From assembly GCA_027487315.1 (NCBI GenBank), contig JAIYDW010000010.1:1-64000 (forward strand): 64,000 nt of DNA, read 5' to 3'. The notes under the pieces were generated by a model that ran no database searches, had not been told where the DNA came from, and saw only the letters and a program-made list of their open reading frames with translations. Origin of the DNA: Verrucomicrobiaceae bacterium (GTDB lineage: Bacteria > Verrucomicrobiota > Verrucomicrobiia > Verrucomicrobiales > Verrucomicrobiaceae). The first letter of the stretch is position 1. Each line of letters opens with the position of its first letter. The position numbers and the translations under genes are program-made. This document shows positions 35,304 through 45,335 of the stretch, one piece after another.

Positions 35304-37490
35304 TCACTTCCGCTGCTTGAATGCCCGATACACATGCAGCTTGTCATACGTCACCGCACCACCCAGCGCCTCATGCAGCGGCCCCAGTCGCTCAAAACCA
35401 TGCTCCGCCGCCGCCGCATCGATCAACCGCTCTTCCTCCTCCGTGTAAAAATCCCGCGGCTCCGCCTTCAAATCCCCACTCCCAATCGCCATCGCCAAAT
35501 GCTGCGCCACCGTCCCTCGTGACAGGTCGCGCTCCTTCGCCACCTCCACCACCGACTTCCCAGCCTGAAACGCTCTCAGCGACTCCAGCGCCGACCCATT
35601 CATCGCCCCCTCACTCTTCATCTTCGGCGCAGGCGGGGGTGCCTTCTCTGCCTCAAACCGCTGCCTCTCATTTCCCGCCAGCCACTCCCCGATCGCCCCC
35701 AAAAACGCCTCCCCATAGTCCGCATGCTTCTGCCTCCCCACCCCGGGGATCGCCAAAAACGCCCGTTCATCCTGCGGATAACTCCGCGCCATCTCCCGCA
35801 AACTGATATCCCCAAACACCACATACGGCGGCACCCCCTTCGCATCCGCCAAGCCCTTTCTCAGCTTCCGCAATTCCCCGAACAATCCTTCGTCACACGG
35901 TAAATTCCCCGCCCGCGACACCTTCGCAGCACTCGAACTCACCGCCGCCACCGCCGGAGATCGCGTCAGCAAAATCGGCGTCCGATTCATCAACGCCGCC
36001 ATCCCACTCCGCGTCACCGTCACCGTCTGAAAGTTGTCCTGACTCGCCTCGATCAGCCCCAACCTCATCAACTGCCGCCCCAGCATCGCCCACTCCGTCC
36101 GCGACACATCCTTCCCAATGCCATACGTGCTCAACTGATCGTGATACCACTTCCTCACCTTCTCCGTATTCGCCCCTGTCAGTACCTCAATCGCATGATT
36201 CAACCCCGTCGCAAAACCGCTCTTCTGCTTGATCCGAAACAAACAACTCAACAGCTTCTGCGCCTGCGTCGTCGCATCCCATTCCTCCCTCGGCTGCAAA
36301 CAAATGTCGCACGACCCGCAGTTGTCCCCCGGCCACCGCTCACCAAAATAATCCAACAGCGATGCCCGCCGGCACTCCGTCCCCTCCGCATAATCCGCCA
36401 TCTGCCGCATCTGCCTCGCCGCCACCTCCGCCGCCTTCGCATCCGTCATCTCATCCAAAAACTTGAGGTTCTTCACCAAATCCCCCCGTGAAAACAGCAG
36501 CAAACAATCCGCTGGCAACCCATCCCTCCCAGCCCGCCCCGTCTCCTGATAATACCCCTCAATGTTCTTCGGCAAATCCGCATGAATCACAAACCGCACA
36601 TCCGGCTTGTTGATCCCCATCCCAAACGCAATCGTCGCACACACCACCCGCGCCTCATCCCGCAAAAACGCCTCCTGATTCGCCGCCCGCTCCTCCGGCT
36701 GCAACCCCGCGTGATACGCCACCGCCGATATCCCCTCCGCACACAGCGCCGCAGCGATCGACTCCGCCGACTTCCTCGACTGCACATACACGATCCCCGC
36801 ATCATTCGGCCGCTCCCGGATGAACTCATACACCTGCCGCGTCGCCTTATCCTTCGGCAAAATCGTGTAACTCAGGTTCGGCCTGTTGAAACTCGCCAAA
36901 TACACCTCCGGCTCCTCCAACCTCAACTGCCTCACAATATCCCCCCTCACTTGCTCCGTCGCCGTCGCCGTTAGCGCCAAAAAAGCCACCCCGGGCAAAT
37001 GCTGCCGAAGCTGCGCCAGTTGCCGATACTCCGGCCTAAAGTCATGCCCCCACTCACTGATGCAATGCGCCTCATCTACCGCGATCGCCGTCACATTCCA
37101 CTCCCTCAGCTCCCTCAGAAAACCCTCCGTCATGATCCGCTCCGGCGCCGCATACAGCAGCTTGTAGTCCCCTTGCACCAACCCCGCCCGTCGCCGACTC
37201 GCCTCCGCCCCCTGCACTGAAGAATTCAACAGCGTCGCCGGCACCCCGCTCGCCGTCAGCGCATCCACCTGATCCTTCATCAGCGCAATCAAAGGCGACA
37301 CCACCAGCGTCACCCCCTCCCTCACCAACGCCGGCAACTGAAAACAAAGCGACTTCCCTGCCCCCGTCGGCAAAATCGCCACCACATCCCGCCCCGCCAG
37401 CGTCGACTCCATGATCTCCCGCTGCAGCGGACGAAAGGCATCGTAGCCAAAATTCTGTTTCAGGAGCGCGGACAATCGACTGGCAGACAT
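35304..37490 (-). CDS. recQ: ATP-dependent DNA helicase RecQ
   Basis: A 728-residue RecQ involved in recombination and fork repair. The order is helicase core 1 with Walker A ILPTGAGKSLCFQLP (near 46) and DEAH box VDEAHCISEWGHDFRPEY, core 2 with HAGLQPEERAANQEAF, the zinc-binding Cys set CRRAS..NCGSCDIC, the RQC winged helix, and an HRDC domain near 540-620. A C-terminal helix-turn-helix extension (VVEVAKERDLSRGTVAQHL) matches HTH_40, seen in some bacterial RecQ and WRN-like proteins. The ATG at 37490 begins MSASRLSALLKQNFGY, the usual RecQ start. Confidence 0.96.
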   Translation of the reverse strand: MSASRLSALLKQNFGYDAFRPLQREIMESTLAGRDVVAILPTGAGKSLCFQLPALVREGVTLVVSPLIALMKDQVDALTASGVPATLLNSSVQGAEASRRRAGLVQGDYKLLYAAPERIMTEGFLRELREWNVTAIAVDEAHCISEWGHDFRPEYRQLAQLRQHLPGVAFLALTATATEQVRGDIVRQLRLEEPEVYLASFNRPNLSYTILPKDKATRQVYEFIRERPNDAGIVYVQSRKSAESIAAALCAEGISAVAYHAGLQPEERAANQEAFLRDEARVVCATIAFGMGINKPDVRFVIHADLPKNIEGYYQETGRAGRDGLPADCLLLFSRGDLVKNLKFLDEMTDAKAAEVAARQMRQMADYAEGTECRRASLLDYFGERWPGDNCGSCDICLQPREEWDATTQAQKLLSCLFRIKQKSGFATGLNHAIEVLTGANTEKVRKWYHDQLSTYGIGKDVSRTEWAMLGRQLMRLGLIEASQDNFQTVTVTRSGMAALMNRTPILLTRSPAVAAVSSSAAKVSRAGNLPCDEGLFGELRKLRKGLADAKGVPPYVVFGDISLREMARSYPQDERAFLAIPGVGRQKHADYGEAFLGAIGEWLAGNERQRFEAEKAPPPAPKMKSEGAMNGSALESLRAFQAGKSVVEVAKERDLSRGTVAQHLAMAIGSGDLKAEPRDFYTEEEERLIDAAAAEHGFERLGPLHEALGGAVTYDKLHVYRAFKQRK

Positions 37491-37557
37491 GCCGCCACGT
37501 ATAATCAAAACTACTGTTCAATCAAGCAGTAGTCTTCATCCATCCCCTCACACCCAA

Positions 37558-38856
37558 TCACAAACTCGCCAAAGCAGCCGCAGCCATCTCCGCCGTCTGC
37601 AGGATGTCATCCGGCGAATGCGCCAGCGACATGAAACCCGTCTCAAACTGACTCGGCGCAAAATACACCCCATGCTCCAGACAGTAGTGAAAGAACTTCC
37701 GGAACGCCGCCAAATCCGCCGTCTTCGCATCATGCAGATCATGCACCTCCCGCTCCGTGAAGAACAAACAAAACATGCTCCCCTTCCGATACCACCGATA
37801 CCCCAGCCCCTTCTTCGTCAGCGTCTCCAGCACCACCTCCTCAAACAGTTGCCCATTCTCCTCGAGCTTGTCATACCCCTTCTGCTTGTCCATCTCCCGC
37901 AACTGCGCCAACCCCGCCGCCATCGCCACCGGATTGCCCGAAAGCGTCCCCGCCTGATACACCGGCCCATCCGGCGCTAGCATATTCATGATCTCCGCCC
38001 GCCCCCCAAACGCCCCCACCGGTAGCCCCCCACCGATCACCTTTCCCATGCAGGTCAGATCCGGCGTGATCCCCTCCAACTCCTGCACCCCGCCCTTCGC
38101 CAATCGAAACCCCGTCATCACCTCATCAAAAATCAATACCGTCCCATGCTTCGCCGTGATGTCTCGCAGCAACTGCAAAAAGCCCGGCTTCGGCAAAATC
38201 AAACCCGCGTTCGCCGGATACGGCTCCACGATCAACGCCGCGATCTCCCCCCCGCGCTTCTCAAACAACTCCTCCAGCGCCGCCGGATCATTGAACGGCA
38301 AAACCACCGTCAAATCCGCAAACCCCCGCGGCACCCCCGCACTATCCGGATTCCCATGCGTCAAGGCCCCGCTCCCCGCCGCCACCAAAAGCGAATCCAC
38401 ATGCCCATGGTAGCATCCCTCAAACTTCACAATCAAATCCCGCCCCGTATACCCACGCGCCAGCCGGATCGCCGACATCGTCGCCTCCGTCCCACTGCTC
38501 ACCATCCGCACCTTCTCCACCGAAGGCACCCACTCACAAATCGTCCGCGCCATGTCCACCTCATAAGGATTAGGAATCCCAAAACTGATCCCCTCCTTCG
38601 CCGCATCGTGAATCGCCTCCAGCACCACCTGCGGCGCATGCCCCAAAATCGCCGGCCCCCACGTCCCCACATAATCAATCATCACCCGCCCATCCACATC
38701 GTGAATCCGGCTCCCCTTCGCCCGCCGCACAAAGAATGGCTCCCCGCCCACATTGCGAAACGCCCGCACCGGGCTGTTCACCCCACCAGGAATGTATTGT
38801 TTGGCCGTTGCAAAAAGCTTTTGGGAAAGAGGTCCGGAACTCATAGAAGAATGCAT
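37558..38856 (-). CDS. hemL: Glutamate-1-semialdehyde 2,1-aminomutase
   Basis: A 432-residue PLP enzyme that makes 5-aminolevulinate from glutamate-1-semialdehyde in the C5 heme pathway. The signatures are [12 protein letters not shown] at the start, [44 protein letters not shown], and the PLP-binding Lys in [17 protein letters not shown]. Length matches HemL. MSSG, four residues later, is another possible start. It is a single gene here, 67 bp upstream of recQ in transcription order. Confidence 0.96.
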   Translation of the reverse strand: MHSSMSSGPLSQKLFATAKQYIPGGVNSPVRAFRNVGGEPFFVRRAKGSRIHDVDGRVMIDYVGTWGPAILGHAPQVVLEAIHDAAKEGISFGIPNPYEVDMARTICEWVPSVEKVRMVSSGTEATMSAIRLARGYTGRDLIVKFEGCYHGHVDSLLVAAGSGALTHGNPDSAGVPRGFADLTVVLPFNDPAALEELFEKRGGEIAALIVEPYPANAGLILPKPGFLQLLRDITAKHGTVLIFDEVMTGFRLAKGGVQELEGITPDLTCMGKVIGGGLPVGAFGGRAEIMNMLAPDGPVYQAGTLSGNPVAMAAGLAQLREMDKQKGYDKLEENGQLFEEVVLETLTKKGLGYRWYRKGSMFCLFFTEREVHDLHDAKTADLAAFRKFFHYCLEHGVYFAPSQFETGFMSLAHSPDDILQTAEMAAAALASL

Positions 38857-38946
38857 TGAATAGCCGGAACCCGGCAGAGGTCGAATAAAAGCTGTCTTTT
38901 CATTTCACCCAAACCTGATACGCTCCTCGCGTCCACCCTTCCGCCG

Positions 38947-39693
38947 ATGAATACGCGCCGACTCCTCATGCCCGCGTTGCTCCTCCTGGGCAGCACCCTC
39001 CCCACGCCCTCGGCCGCCCAACTTCCCGCCAGCAGCCTCAACACCCGCCGCAACACCTCCAAACTCGCCGACGAACCCGGCACCATCACCGTCGAAGGCC
39101 TCCTCCCCAAACCCATCGCCGTCAAAATCCCCGCCGAAGTCACCATCTACTACAACGCCGACTTCCAGCGCCCCCTCGGCACCATGGCCCCGGGCACCAT
39201 CGTCACCCTCGTCGCCCTGGGTGACTCCGCCTACCGCGTCCGTGGCCGCGCCCGCCACGGCGACGTCTCCGGTTGGCTCAAACCCACCGACGTCATCCAC
39301 CCCGACCCCAACCTCCACGCCAACCTCAAAAAAGTCTACGACCGCCAGATCCAAGTCGCAGCCCTCATCGCCAAAAACGAAGTCGCCCTCGGCATGACCC
39401 AGGACGAAGTCAGCCAGTCCCTCGGCAAACCCACCCGCACCACCAGCAAAGTCTCCGCCCAAGGCCGCGACGACACCTTCGAATACGCCGTCTTCGAGCG
39501 CGTCCCCCAGACCGTCACCGGCCGCGACGCCATCGGAAACATCGTCCAATCCATCGTCTACGTGAAAGTCGAAACCGGCACCCTCAGCATTCACTTCAAA
39601 AACGCCATCGTCGACAGCATCGAAGAAAAACTCGGCCACCCCCTCGGCAACGGCGGCGTCAAAATCGTCGTCCCGCCCGTCTTCGTTTGGTAG
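38947..39693 (+). CDS. Secreted SH3-like/BamE-like protein of unknown function
   Basis: A 248-residue exported protein with a signal peptide (LLMPALLLLGSTLPTPSAAQ). Residues about 48-115 look like a bacterial SH3 domain (VTIYYNADFQRPLGTMAPGT to RHGDVSGWLKPTDV). Residues about 140-225 resemble a SmpA/OmlA (BamE)-type fold, with IAKNEVALGMTQDEVSQSLG, then a strand-rich part and FEYAVFERVPQTV. The combination suggests an envelope adaptor or cell-wall-associated protein. The exact function is unknown. It is divergent from hemL and 54 bp upstream of yifB. Confidence 0.72.
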   Translation: MNTRRLLMPALLLLGSTLPTPSAAQLPASSLNTRRNTSKLADEPGTITVEGLLPKPIAVKIPAEVTIYYNADFQRPLGTMAPGTIVTLVALGDSAYRVRGRARHGDVSGWLKPTDVIHPDPNLHANLKKVYDRQIQVAALIAKNEVALGMTQDEVSQSLGKPTRTTSKVSAQGRDDTFEYAVFERVPQTVTGRDAIGNIVQSIVYVKVETGTLSIHFKNAIVDSIEEKLGHPLGNGGVKIVVPPVFVW

Positions 39694-39747
39694 ACTGCAC
39701 TATTCAGCCCTTGCACCCCCACCCGCGCGATTCATGATGCTCAGCAA

Positions 39748-41283
39748 ATGGTCGCTCGCACTTACTCCGCCACCCTAGTCGGCGTCAACGCCGTCGAAAT
39801 CGAAATCGAATCCCACGACGGCGGCGGCACCCCTCGCATGATCATTGTCGGACTCCCCGACACCTCCGTCAAAGAAAGCCGCGAACGCGTCTCCGCCGCC
39901 ATCGCCAGTTGCGGCTTCATGATGAACGACGGCGTCACCACCGTCAATCTCGCCCCCGCCGACCTCAAAAAAGAAGGCCCCGGCTTCGACCTCCCCATCG
40001 CCATCTCCCTCATCGCCCACCGCTCCCGCCTCCCCATCGACGCCCTCGCCTCCTCCGCCATGATCGGCGAACTCGCCCTCAATGGCGAACTCCGCCCCGT
40101 CCGTGGCATCCTCGCCATCGCCCTCGAAGCCCGCGCCCGGGGCCGCGCCCGCCTCATCGTCCCCAAACGCAGCGCCGCCGAAGCCAGCGTCGTCAGCGGC
40201 ATCGACATCATCGGCGCCGCCAACCTCCAGGAAGCCGTCCTCTTCCTCAAAGGCGAGCTCGACATCCCACCCGAACCCTGCCGCGCCACCGAGTTCTTCG
40301 CCGCCTCCAGCCACTACGACTTCGACTTCGCCGATGTCAAAGGCCAGCACAACGCCAAGCGCGCCATGGAAGTCGCCGTTGCCGGCGGCCACAACCTCCT
40401 CATGGTCGGTCCCCCCGGCACCGGCAAATCCATGATCGCCAAACGCATCGTCACCCTCATGCCCCGCATGAGCGAAGAGGAAGCCATCGAAACCACCAAA
40501 ATCCACAGCGCAGCCGGCCTCCTCAGCGAAGCCACCGCCTTCATCGCCACCCGCCCCTTCCGCTCCCCCCACCACACCATCAGCGACGCCGGACTCCTCG
40601 GCGGCGGCTCCAATCCCGGCCCCGGCGAAGTCAGCATGGCCCACAACGGCGTCCTCTTCCTCGACGAACTCCCCGAGTTCCGCCGCAGCACCCTCGAAGT
40701 CATGCGCCAACCCCTCGAAGACAGCAAAGTCACCATCTCCCGCGCCGTCGGCAGCATGACCTTCCCCGCCCGCTTCATGCTCGTCGCGGCAATGAACCCC
40801 TGCCCCTGCGGTTACTATGGCGATACCAAACGCGAATGTCGCTGCGGCCCGCCCCTCATCCAAAAATACCGCCAACGCATCAGCGGCCCCCTCCTCGACC
40901 GCATCGACCTCCATGTCGAAGTCCCCCTCGTCGACTACAAAGCCCTCACCTCCACCGAACAGGGCGAAACCTCCGCCACCGTCCGCACCCGCGTCGAGCA
41001 GGCCCGCGCCATCCAAACCGAGCGCTTCGCCAAAAGCCCCGGCACCCACATCAACAGCGCCATGACCCCGCGACAAATGAAAACCCACTGTCAGCTCGAC
41101 GCCGAAGGCAGCGCCTACCTCGAGCACGCCATGAACGACATGAACTTTTCCGCCCGCGCCCACGACCGCATCCTCAAAGTCGCCCGCACCCTCGCCGACC
41201 TCGCCCAAAGCCCCACCATCCGCCCCAACGACATCCTCGAAGCCATCGGCTACCGCGCCCTCGACCGCAACCTCTGGACCTGA
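39748..41283 (+). CDS. YifB/ComM family Mg-chelatase-like AAA+ ATPase
   Basis: A 511-residue ATPase. An N-terminal Lon-like/ChlI domain ([18 protein letters not shown], then LPIAISL) leads to the AAA+ module with Walker [11 protein letters not shown] near residue 215 and Walker [12 protein letters not shown] Cys-rich insert ([19 protein letters not shown]) and the C-terminal Mg_chelatase_C part follow. In Gram-negatives, ComM is a helicase assisting branch migration during natural transformation; elsewhere the role is unproven. Very high GC and C-ending codons produce long false ORFs over this gene on other frames. Confidence 0.95.
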   Translation: MVARTYSATLVGVNAVEIEIESHDGGGTPRMIIVGLPDTSVKESRERVSAAIASCGFMMNDGVTTVNLAPADLKKEGPGFDLPIAISLIAHRSRLPIDALASSAMIGELALNGELRPVRGILAIALEARARGRARLIVPKRSAAEASVVSGIDIIGAANLQEAVLFLKGELDIPPEPCRATEFFAASSHYDFDFADVKGQHNAKRAMEVAVAGGHNLLMVGPPGTGKSMIAKRIVTLMPRMSEEEAIETTKIHSAAGLLSEATAFIATRPFRSPHHTISDAGLLGGGSNPGPGEVSMAHNGVLFLDELPEFRRSTLEVMRQPLEDSKVTISRAVGSMTFPARFMLVAAMNPCPCGYYGDTKRECRCGPPLIQKYRQRISGPLLDRIDLHVEVPLVDYKALTSTEQGETSATVRTRVEQARAIQTERFAKSPGTHINSAMTPRQMKTHCQLDAEGSAYLEHAMNDMNFSARAHDRILKVARTLADLAQSPTIRPNDILEAIGYRALDRNLWT

Positions 41284-41293
41284 TCGCCTCCGC

Positions 41294-41866
41294 TCAGTCG
41301 CACCTCAAATCCTCGCGCCGCAATCCCGCCTCCAATCCGCCAACCGCCGCGGCAATCACCTTTGGTGAGTATCCCTCCCCGGCCAGTCGCTCCCGAGCAG
41401 CCTCAACGAGGCAACAGGCGTTCCCGCCACTGCGCGCCTGCCGCAGCGCCCCGATCATCCGCTTCCCAATCGCATCCAAAGCCGGCCTAACCTTCCCCGC
41501 CAAATCCGGCAAAGCCTCCCCCTTAACCTCGCGCCCCGCGTTCCTCGCCAACCACTCCTCCTGGCACACCTTCGCCGCCCGAATCTGCCCCGCAAAAAAG
41601 CCCCGCACCGCCGCGCCCGGCAGCCCCATCTCCGCACCCAAACCCGCCATCGCGTCCAGCAACGCCGCCTCCCGCACCGCATCTTCCACCGGCAACCCCT
41701 TCGCCTGCTTCACCCTCGCCACCTCATCCATCCACCCCAACCGCTCCACCATCAAACCCGGCAAATCCCCACCCTCCCGCCCAGGCCCAGCACACCCCAC
41801 CAACACCAGCACCAAAACCAAACACCCGCGTATCGCAAACATCTGCTTCATCATCCTCTTCATCAT
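41294..41866 (-). CDS. Exported chorismate mutase, AroQ-gamma type (lipoprotein)
   Basis: A 190-residue protein with a signal sequence and lipobox (VLVLVGC, Cys25), so probably an envelope lipoprotein. Residues 37-105 match the AroQ helical fold: Arg41 in MVERLGW, Lys53 in VARVKQ, the LPVEDAVREA segment with Glu61/Asp62, and FFAGQIRAAK with Gln94. A longer C-terminal helical part (about 110-190) with several cysteines fits the secreted gamma subclass, exemplified by the Mycobacterium tuberculosis enzyme. The reaction is chorismate to prephenate, here outside the cytoplasm. It overlaps the ABC permease by 4 bp (ATGA), indicating translational coupling. Confidence 0.8.
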   Translation of the reverse strand: MMKRMMKQMFAIRGCLVLVLVLVGCAGPGREGGDLPGLMVERLGWMDEVARVKQAKGLPVEDAVREAALLDAMAGLGAEMGLPGAAVRGFFAGQIRAAKVCQEEWLARNAGREVKGEALPDLAGKVRPALDAIGKRMIGALRQARSGGNACCLVEAARERLAGEGYSPKVIAAAVGGLEAGLRREDLRCD

Positions 41867-43167
41867 TTCCTCACCTTATCCAACAGCACCGCCCCCAGAA
41901 TCACCAACCCCAGCACCACCTTCTGCGTGTAGCTCTCCACATTCGTCAAATTCATCCCATTCTGAATCACCGCGATCGTCAACGCCCCAATCAACGTCCC
42001 AAACATCCGCCCCTTCCCCCCACTCAAACTCGACCCGCCCACCACCACCGCCGCGATCACATACAACTCATACATCGTCCCATAAGTCGGTGACCCGCTC
42101 TTCAACTGCGACGCCATAATCACCCCGCCCAACCCAGCCAGCAACGCACTCGCCAGATACGTCACCAACACCACCCGCTTCAGTGGAATCCCCGACAAGA
42201 TCGCCGCCTCCCTATTCCCCCCCACCGCATACAAATACCGCCCCAACTGGGTGTGATTCATCACCACATGCGCCACGCCATAGAGCCCAAACATCAGCAC
42301 CACCGCATTCGGCAATCCAACCAAATCCGCCCCGCGCCCCAACCACACAAACGCATCCGGCATTGCTGAAATCGACTGCCCATCGGCCAGCAAATACGCC
42401 AACCCGCTGCCCACCAGCATCATCCCCAGCGTCACAATGAAAGGCGGGATATCGAATCGCGTCACCATCAACCCGGAGAAGCCCCCAAAGCATCCGCAAA
42501 GAAGCACCGCCACCAAACTGCACCCCACCAGTTGCCACGTCCCCGCCTCAGCCCCACCTCCATAGTCCCGAATCAAAACGCTCACCAACACCGCCGACAG
42601 CGCAATCAAACTCCCCACCGACAAATCAATCCCCCCCGCCACAATCACCATCGTCATCCCGATCGCCACGATCGCGATCACCGCAATCTGATTGGCAATG
42701 TTCAGCAAATTATCCGCCTTCAAAAAACTCGGAAACCGCGACCGCTGAGGCTTCACCACCCGCACCCCACTCAGCCCTGGAAATGCTTGCCCCACATTTT
42801 CAAAAATCAACCACCGCCCTGCCAACTCACTGCAAGCCACCCCATCCAACTCCTTCCCCTCACTCATCGCCCTCTCTAGCGTCTTACGCGCCTCCCTCGG
42901 TCCACCCGAAACAACCTCCATCACCTCCACCCCACCCGCCCGCAATTGCCGCTCCAACTCCGCCAAAAAAGCCACATCTCCCGTCGTCTGACCACCCACC
43001 ACCAGCACCCGCTCCCCCGCCCGAATCGCCCCCGCCACCTGTCCCACCGCAGCCACTCCAGTCGCCGACTGCTCCGTATAGGTCACCACACTGAAAAACA
43101 CACACAGCAGCAGCAACACCACCACCATGCCGTAGTCCGTCAAAAACCGGGATCGCTGAGTCTTCAT
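41863..43167 (-). CDS. RbsC-type ABC transporter permease with an extra periplasmic domain
   Basis: A 434-residue BPD_transp_2 permease of the ribose/xylose importer class. After TM1 (MVVVLLLLCVFFSVV, about 14-31) it has an unusual region of about 110 residues (32-145) before the conserved NLLNIANQIAVIAIVAIGM and VIVAGGIDLSVGS motif. The insert (VLVVGGQTTGDVAFLAELER and then DGVACSE) has an alternating strand/helix pattern like one lobe of a periplasmic binding protein. The remaining spans and SSLSGGKGRMFGTLIGAL are typical. It lies 7 bp after the binding lipoprotein; no ATPase gene is nearby. Confidence 0.88.
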   Translation of the reverse strand: MKTQRSRFLTDYGMVVVLLLLCVFFSVVTYTEQSATGVAAVGQVAGAIRAGERVLVVGGQTTGDVAFLAELERQLRAGGVEVMEVVSGGPREARKTLERAMSEGKELDGVACSELAGRWLIFENVGQAFPGLSGVRVVKPQRSRFPSFLKADNLLNIANQIAVIAIVAIGMTMVIVAGGIDLSVGSLIALSAVLVSVLIRDYGGGAEAGTWQLVGCSLVAVLLCGCFGGFSGLMVTRFDIPPFIVTLGMMLVGSGLAYLLADGQSISAMPDAFVWLGRGADLVGLPNAVVLMFGLYGVAHVVMNHTQLGRYLYAVGGNREAAILSGIPLKRVVLVTYLASALLAGLGGVIMASQLKSGSPTYGTMYELYVIAAVVVGGSSLSGGKGRMFGTLIGALTIAVIQNGMNLTNVESYTQKVVLGLVILGAVLLDKVRK

Positions 43168-43174
43168 GCTCGAT

Positions 43175-44134
43175 TCATTTCAAATCCGGGTCCTTCTCCC
43201 CGTCCGCCTTCCGATACAACTGCGTCGGAATCAATATCTCCGGCGCCACCTCTTCCCCTAGTGACCACTTCACAAACGCCTTCACAATCTCCACGCCCAT
43301 CCGGTCTGGAAACTGAATCGGGTCCGCATACATCTTGCCCTCCTTGATCGCCACCTTCCCCTCCTTCATCCCATCGAAGCCAATGATCGCAATCTGATCC
43401 GCCTTATTCGCCTTCTCCAAAGCCGCCCGCGCCCCCAGCGCCGACGGATCATTGATCGCAAAAATCCCCCGCAAATCCGGATGCGCCTGCAAAGCATCTT
43501 CCGCTGCCCGATACCCAATATCTCTCGCCCCACCCCCATCAATCTCCATCACCAACTCAATCTTCGGCCCTCCCTTCACATTGAACGCATCGATCACCTC
43601 CCGAAACCCCTTCACCCGCAGAATGCACGACTGCGCCTGCTTCAAATGCAAAATCGCCACCTTCCCACCCGACTTGCCCAGCACCTCGATCATCGCCATC
43701 CCCGCTTCCCGTCCTCCGCCATAATTGTCAGTCGCAATCTGAGTCACAATCTTCGCCTCAGGATCAGGACAAGGAATGTCCACAGTGAACACCGGAATGC
43801 CCGCCGCATTCGCCTCCTGAATCACCGGCACCACCGACTTCGGATCACACGGACTCAACACAATCGCATCCACCCCTTTGACAATAAAATCCTTCACCTG
43901 GTTCCCCTGCTTCGCCATGTCCTTGTCCGCGCTCACAATCAGCGCCTCAAATCCCTGCGCCTTTGCCTCCGCCGCCAAGTGATCCCCGATGATCTTGAAA
44001 AACGGATTCTCCAAAGTCAAAAGCGACACCGCAATCGTCCCTCGCGCGCCCCCCTCGCTCCCGCCCTTCTCGCCGCAGGACACCAAAGTCACCGCAGCCA
44101 GAACACCCAGTGTCCATCCGAAAAATCCTTTCAT
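43175..44134 (-). CDS. Sugar ABC transporter substrate-binding lipoprotein
   Basis: A 319-residue Peripla_BP_4 protein of the ribose/galactose type. It has a lipobox (LAAVTLVSC), TIAVSLLTLENPFFKIIGDH at the start of the fold, LIVSADKDMAKQGNQVKDFI, FTVDIPCPDPEAKIVTQIAT, and FAINDPSALGARAALEKAN near the C-terminal lobe. The ligand would be a monosaccharide or related small molecule; the binding-site residues do not identify it. It is the first gene of a three-gene operon with the permease and the exported chorismate mutase. A GTG start at 44185 is also in frame but would add 17 residues before the signal peptide. Confidence 0.9.
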   Translation of the reverse strand: MKGFFGWTLGVLAAVTLVSCGEKGGSEGGARGTIAVSLLTLENPFFKIIGDHLAAEAKAQGFEALIVSADKDMAKQGNQVKDFIVKGVDAIVLSPCDPKSVVPVIQEANAAGIPVFTVDIPCPDPEAKIVTQIATDNYGGGREAGMAMIEVLGKSGGKVAILHLKQAQSCILRVKGFREVIDAFNVKGGPKIELVMEIDGGGARDIGYRAAEDALQAHPDLRGIFAINDPSALGARAALEKANKADQIAIIGFDGMKEGKVAIKEGKMYADPIQFPDRMGVEIVKAFVKWSLGEEVAPEILIPTQLYRKADGEKDPDLK

Positions 44135-44238
44135 CCCGCCGTTGTAAGACAAACCCCTCCCCTTGTCCATCTCCATCCCAATCACAAACCCACACCCGGG
44201 TTTGCGTGCACCTCAATCGTGCCCCAGACTCCCCCTTC

Positions 44239-45183
44239 GTGAACCCCGCCCCCTCCTCCCGCCCCTCCCCTCAGCCACCGGTGTGGATCACCCCCGCCCA
44301 GTTTCAATCCTTCACCGAAACCGGCACCACCGCCCACCGCCTCGCCTCCAGCCCCGACGGCTGGATCGAACGCCTCGGCGACGACGTCATCCTCTCCCAC
44401 AAAAACACCACCGCCCTGGACACCCTCCTCACCGGACTCGAATCCTGGACCGCCGAATCCCTCTGGCGCCCCGCCCGCATCTTCACCCGCTTTCTCCCCC
44501 TCAAAAACGCCGACCGCATCTCCCCCATCCTCCACTCCGGCAACCCCACTCTCCCCCTCACCACCGTCGTCACCGAATCCGGCGTCCGCTACGGCCTCGA
44601 CATCGCCGCCGGCTACAGCCACGGCCTCTTCCTCGACCAACGCGCCAACCGCGCCAAACTCCGCTCCCTTCGCCCCAAACGCCTCCTGAACACCTTCGCC
44701 TACACCTGCAGTTTCACCGTCGCCGCCGCCCTCGAAGGCGCTGAAACCACCAGCGTCGACCTCTCCCGAAAATCCCTCGACCGTGGCAAACAAAACTTCG
44801 CCCTCAACGACCTCCCCACCACCAAACACCGCTTCATCGCCGACGACACCCTCGACCTCCTCCCCACCTTCTACAGCCGCAAAGAACGCTTCGACGCCAT
44901 CATCCTCGACCCCCCCACCTTCTCACGCGGCAACAACGGCCGCCGTTGGCAGATCGAGCACGACCTCGAAGATCTCCTCAACGCCGCCATCGAACTCGCC
45001 CTCCCCCAGTGCGCCATCCTCCTCTCCACCAACTGCACCAAGCTCGATCCCATCACCCTCGAACGCCGCGCCCGCGCCTGCGCCAAATCCAAACGCCGCA
45101 CCGCCGACTACATCAGACCCACCCCCCTCATCGACTTCCCCCCAGGCCACGGCTCCACCACCCTCTGGATGATGCTCCGCTAA
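44239..45183 (+). CDS. RlmI/COG1092-type SAM-dependent methyltransferase
   Basis: A 314-residue class I methyltransferase resembling the C-terminal catalytic part of RlmI-like rRNA methyltransferases. YGLDIAAGYSHGLFLDQRAN leads to motif I (RLLNTFAYTCSFTVAAALEGA), VDLSRKSLDRGKQNFALN, and the catalytic FDAIILDPPTFSRG. The PUA domain of canonical RlmI is absent, as in shorter homologues. RNA methylation is likely but the target is not known. The start is uncertain: GTG codons at 44206 and 44239 and an ATG at 44110 that overlaps the binding protein gene are all in frame. Confidence 0.8.
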   Translation: MNPAPSSRPSPQPPVWITPAQFQSFTETGTTAHRLASSPDGWIERLGDDVILSHKNTTALDTLLTGLESWTAESLWRPARIFTRFLPLKNADRISPILHSGNPTLPLTTVVTESGVRYGLDIAAGYSHGLFLDQRANRAKLRSLRPKRLLNTFAYTCSFTVAAALEGAETTSVDLSRKSLDRGKQNFALNDLPTTKHRFIADDTLDLLPTFYSRKERFDAIILDPPTFSRGNNGRRWQIEHDLEDLLNAAIELALPQCAILLSTNCTKLDPITLERRARACAKSKRRTADYIRPTPLIDFPPGHGSTTLWMMLR

Positions 45184-45335
45184 ACGCCTTCTTATCATGC
45201 GAAAATGTGACTTGCACTCAGTCTGTTAAGACGGTTTGAAACCCCTGTCCGACAAAACAAACGGCACCCCTTCATCCACCGCTTGTCGCCCTCAAAAAAC
45301 GCTCCCCTCAACCTCAAAACTCCTCTCACCTCATC

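Noticed and set aside
39775..41208. Minus-strand open frame of 477 codons opposite yifB, rich in Gly, Ala, Asp and Glu
   Set aside because: Low-complexity composition is the antisense image of C-ending codons; the plus-strand yifB motifs are clear.
39909..42119. Plus-strand open frame of 736 codons rich in Arg, Pro and His
   Set aside because: Out-of-frame shadow of yifB continuing over the convergent chorismate mutase and permease genes.
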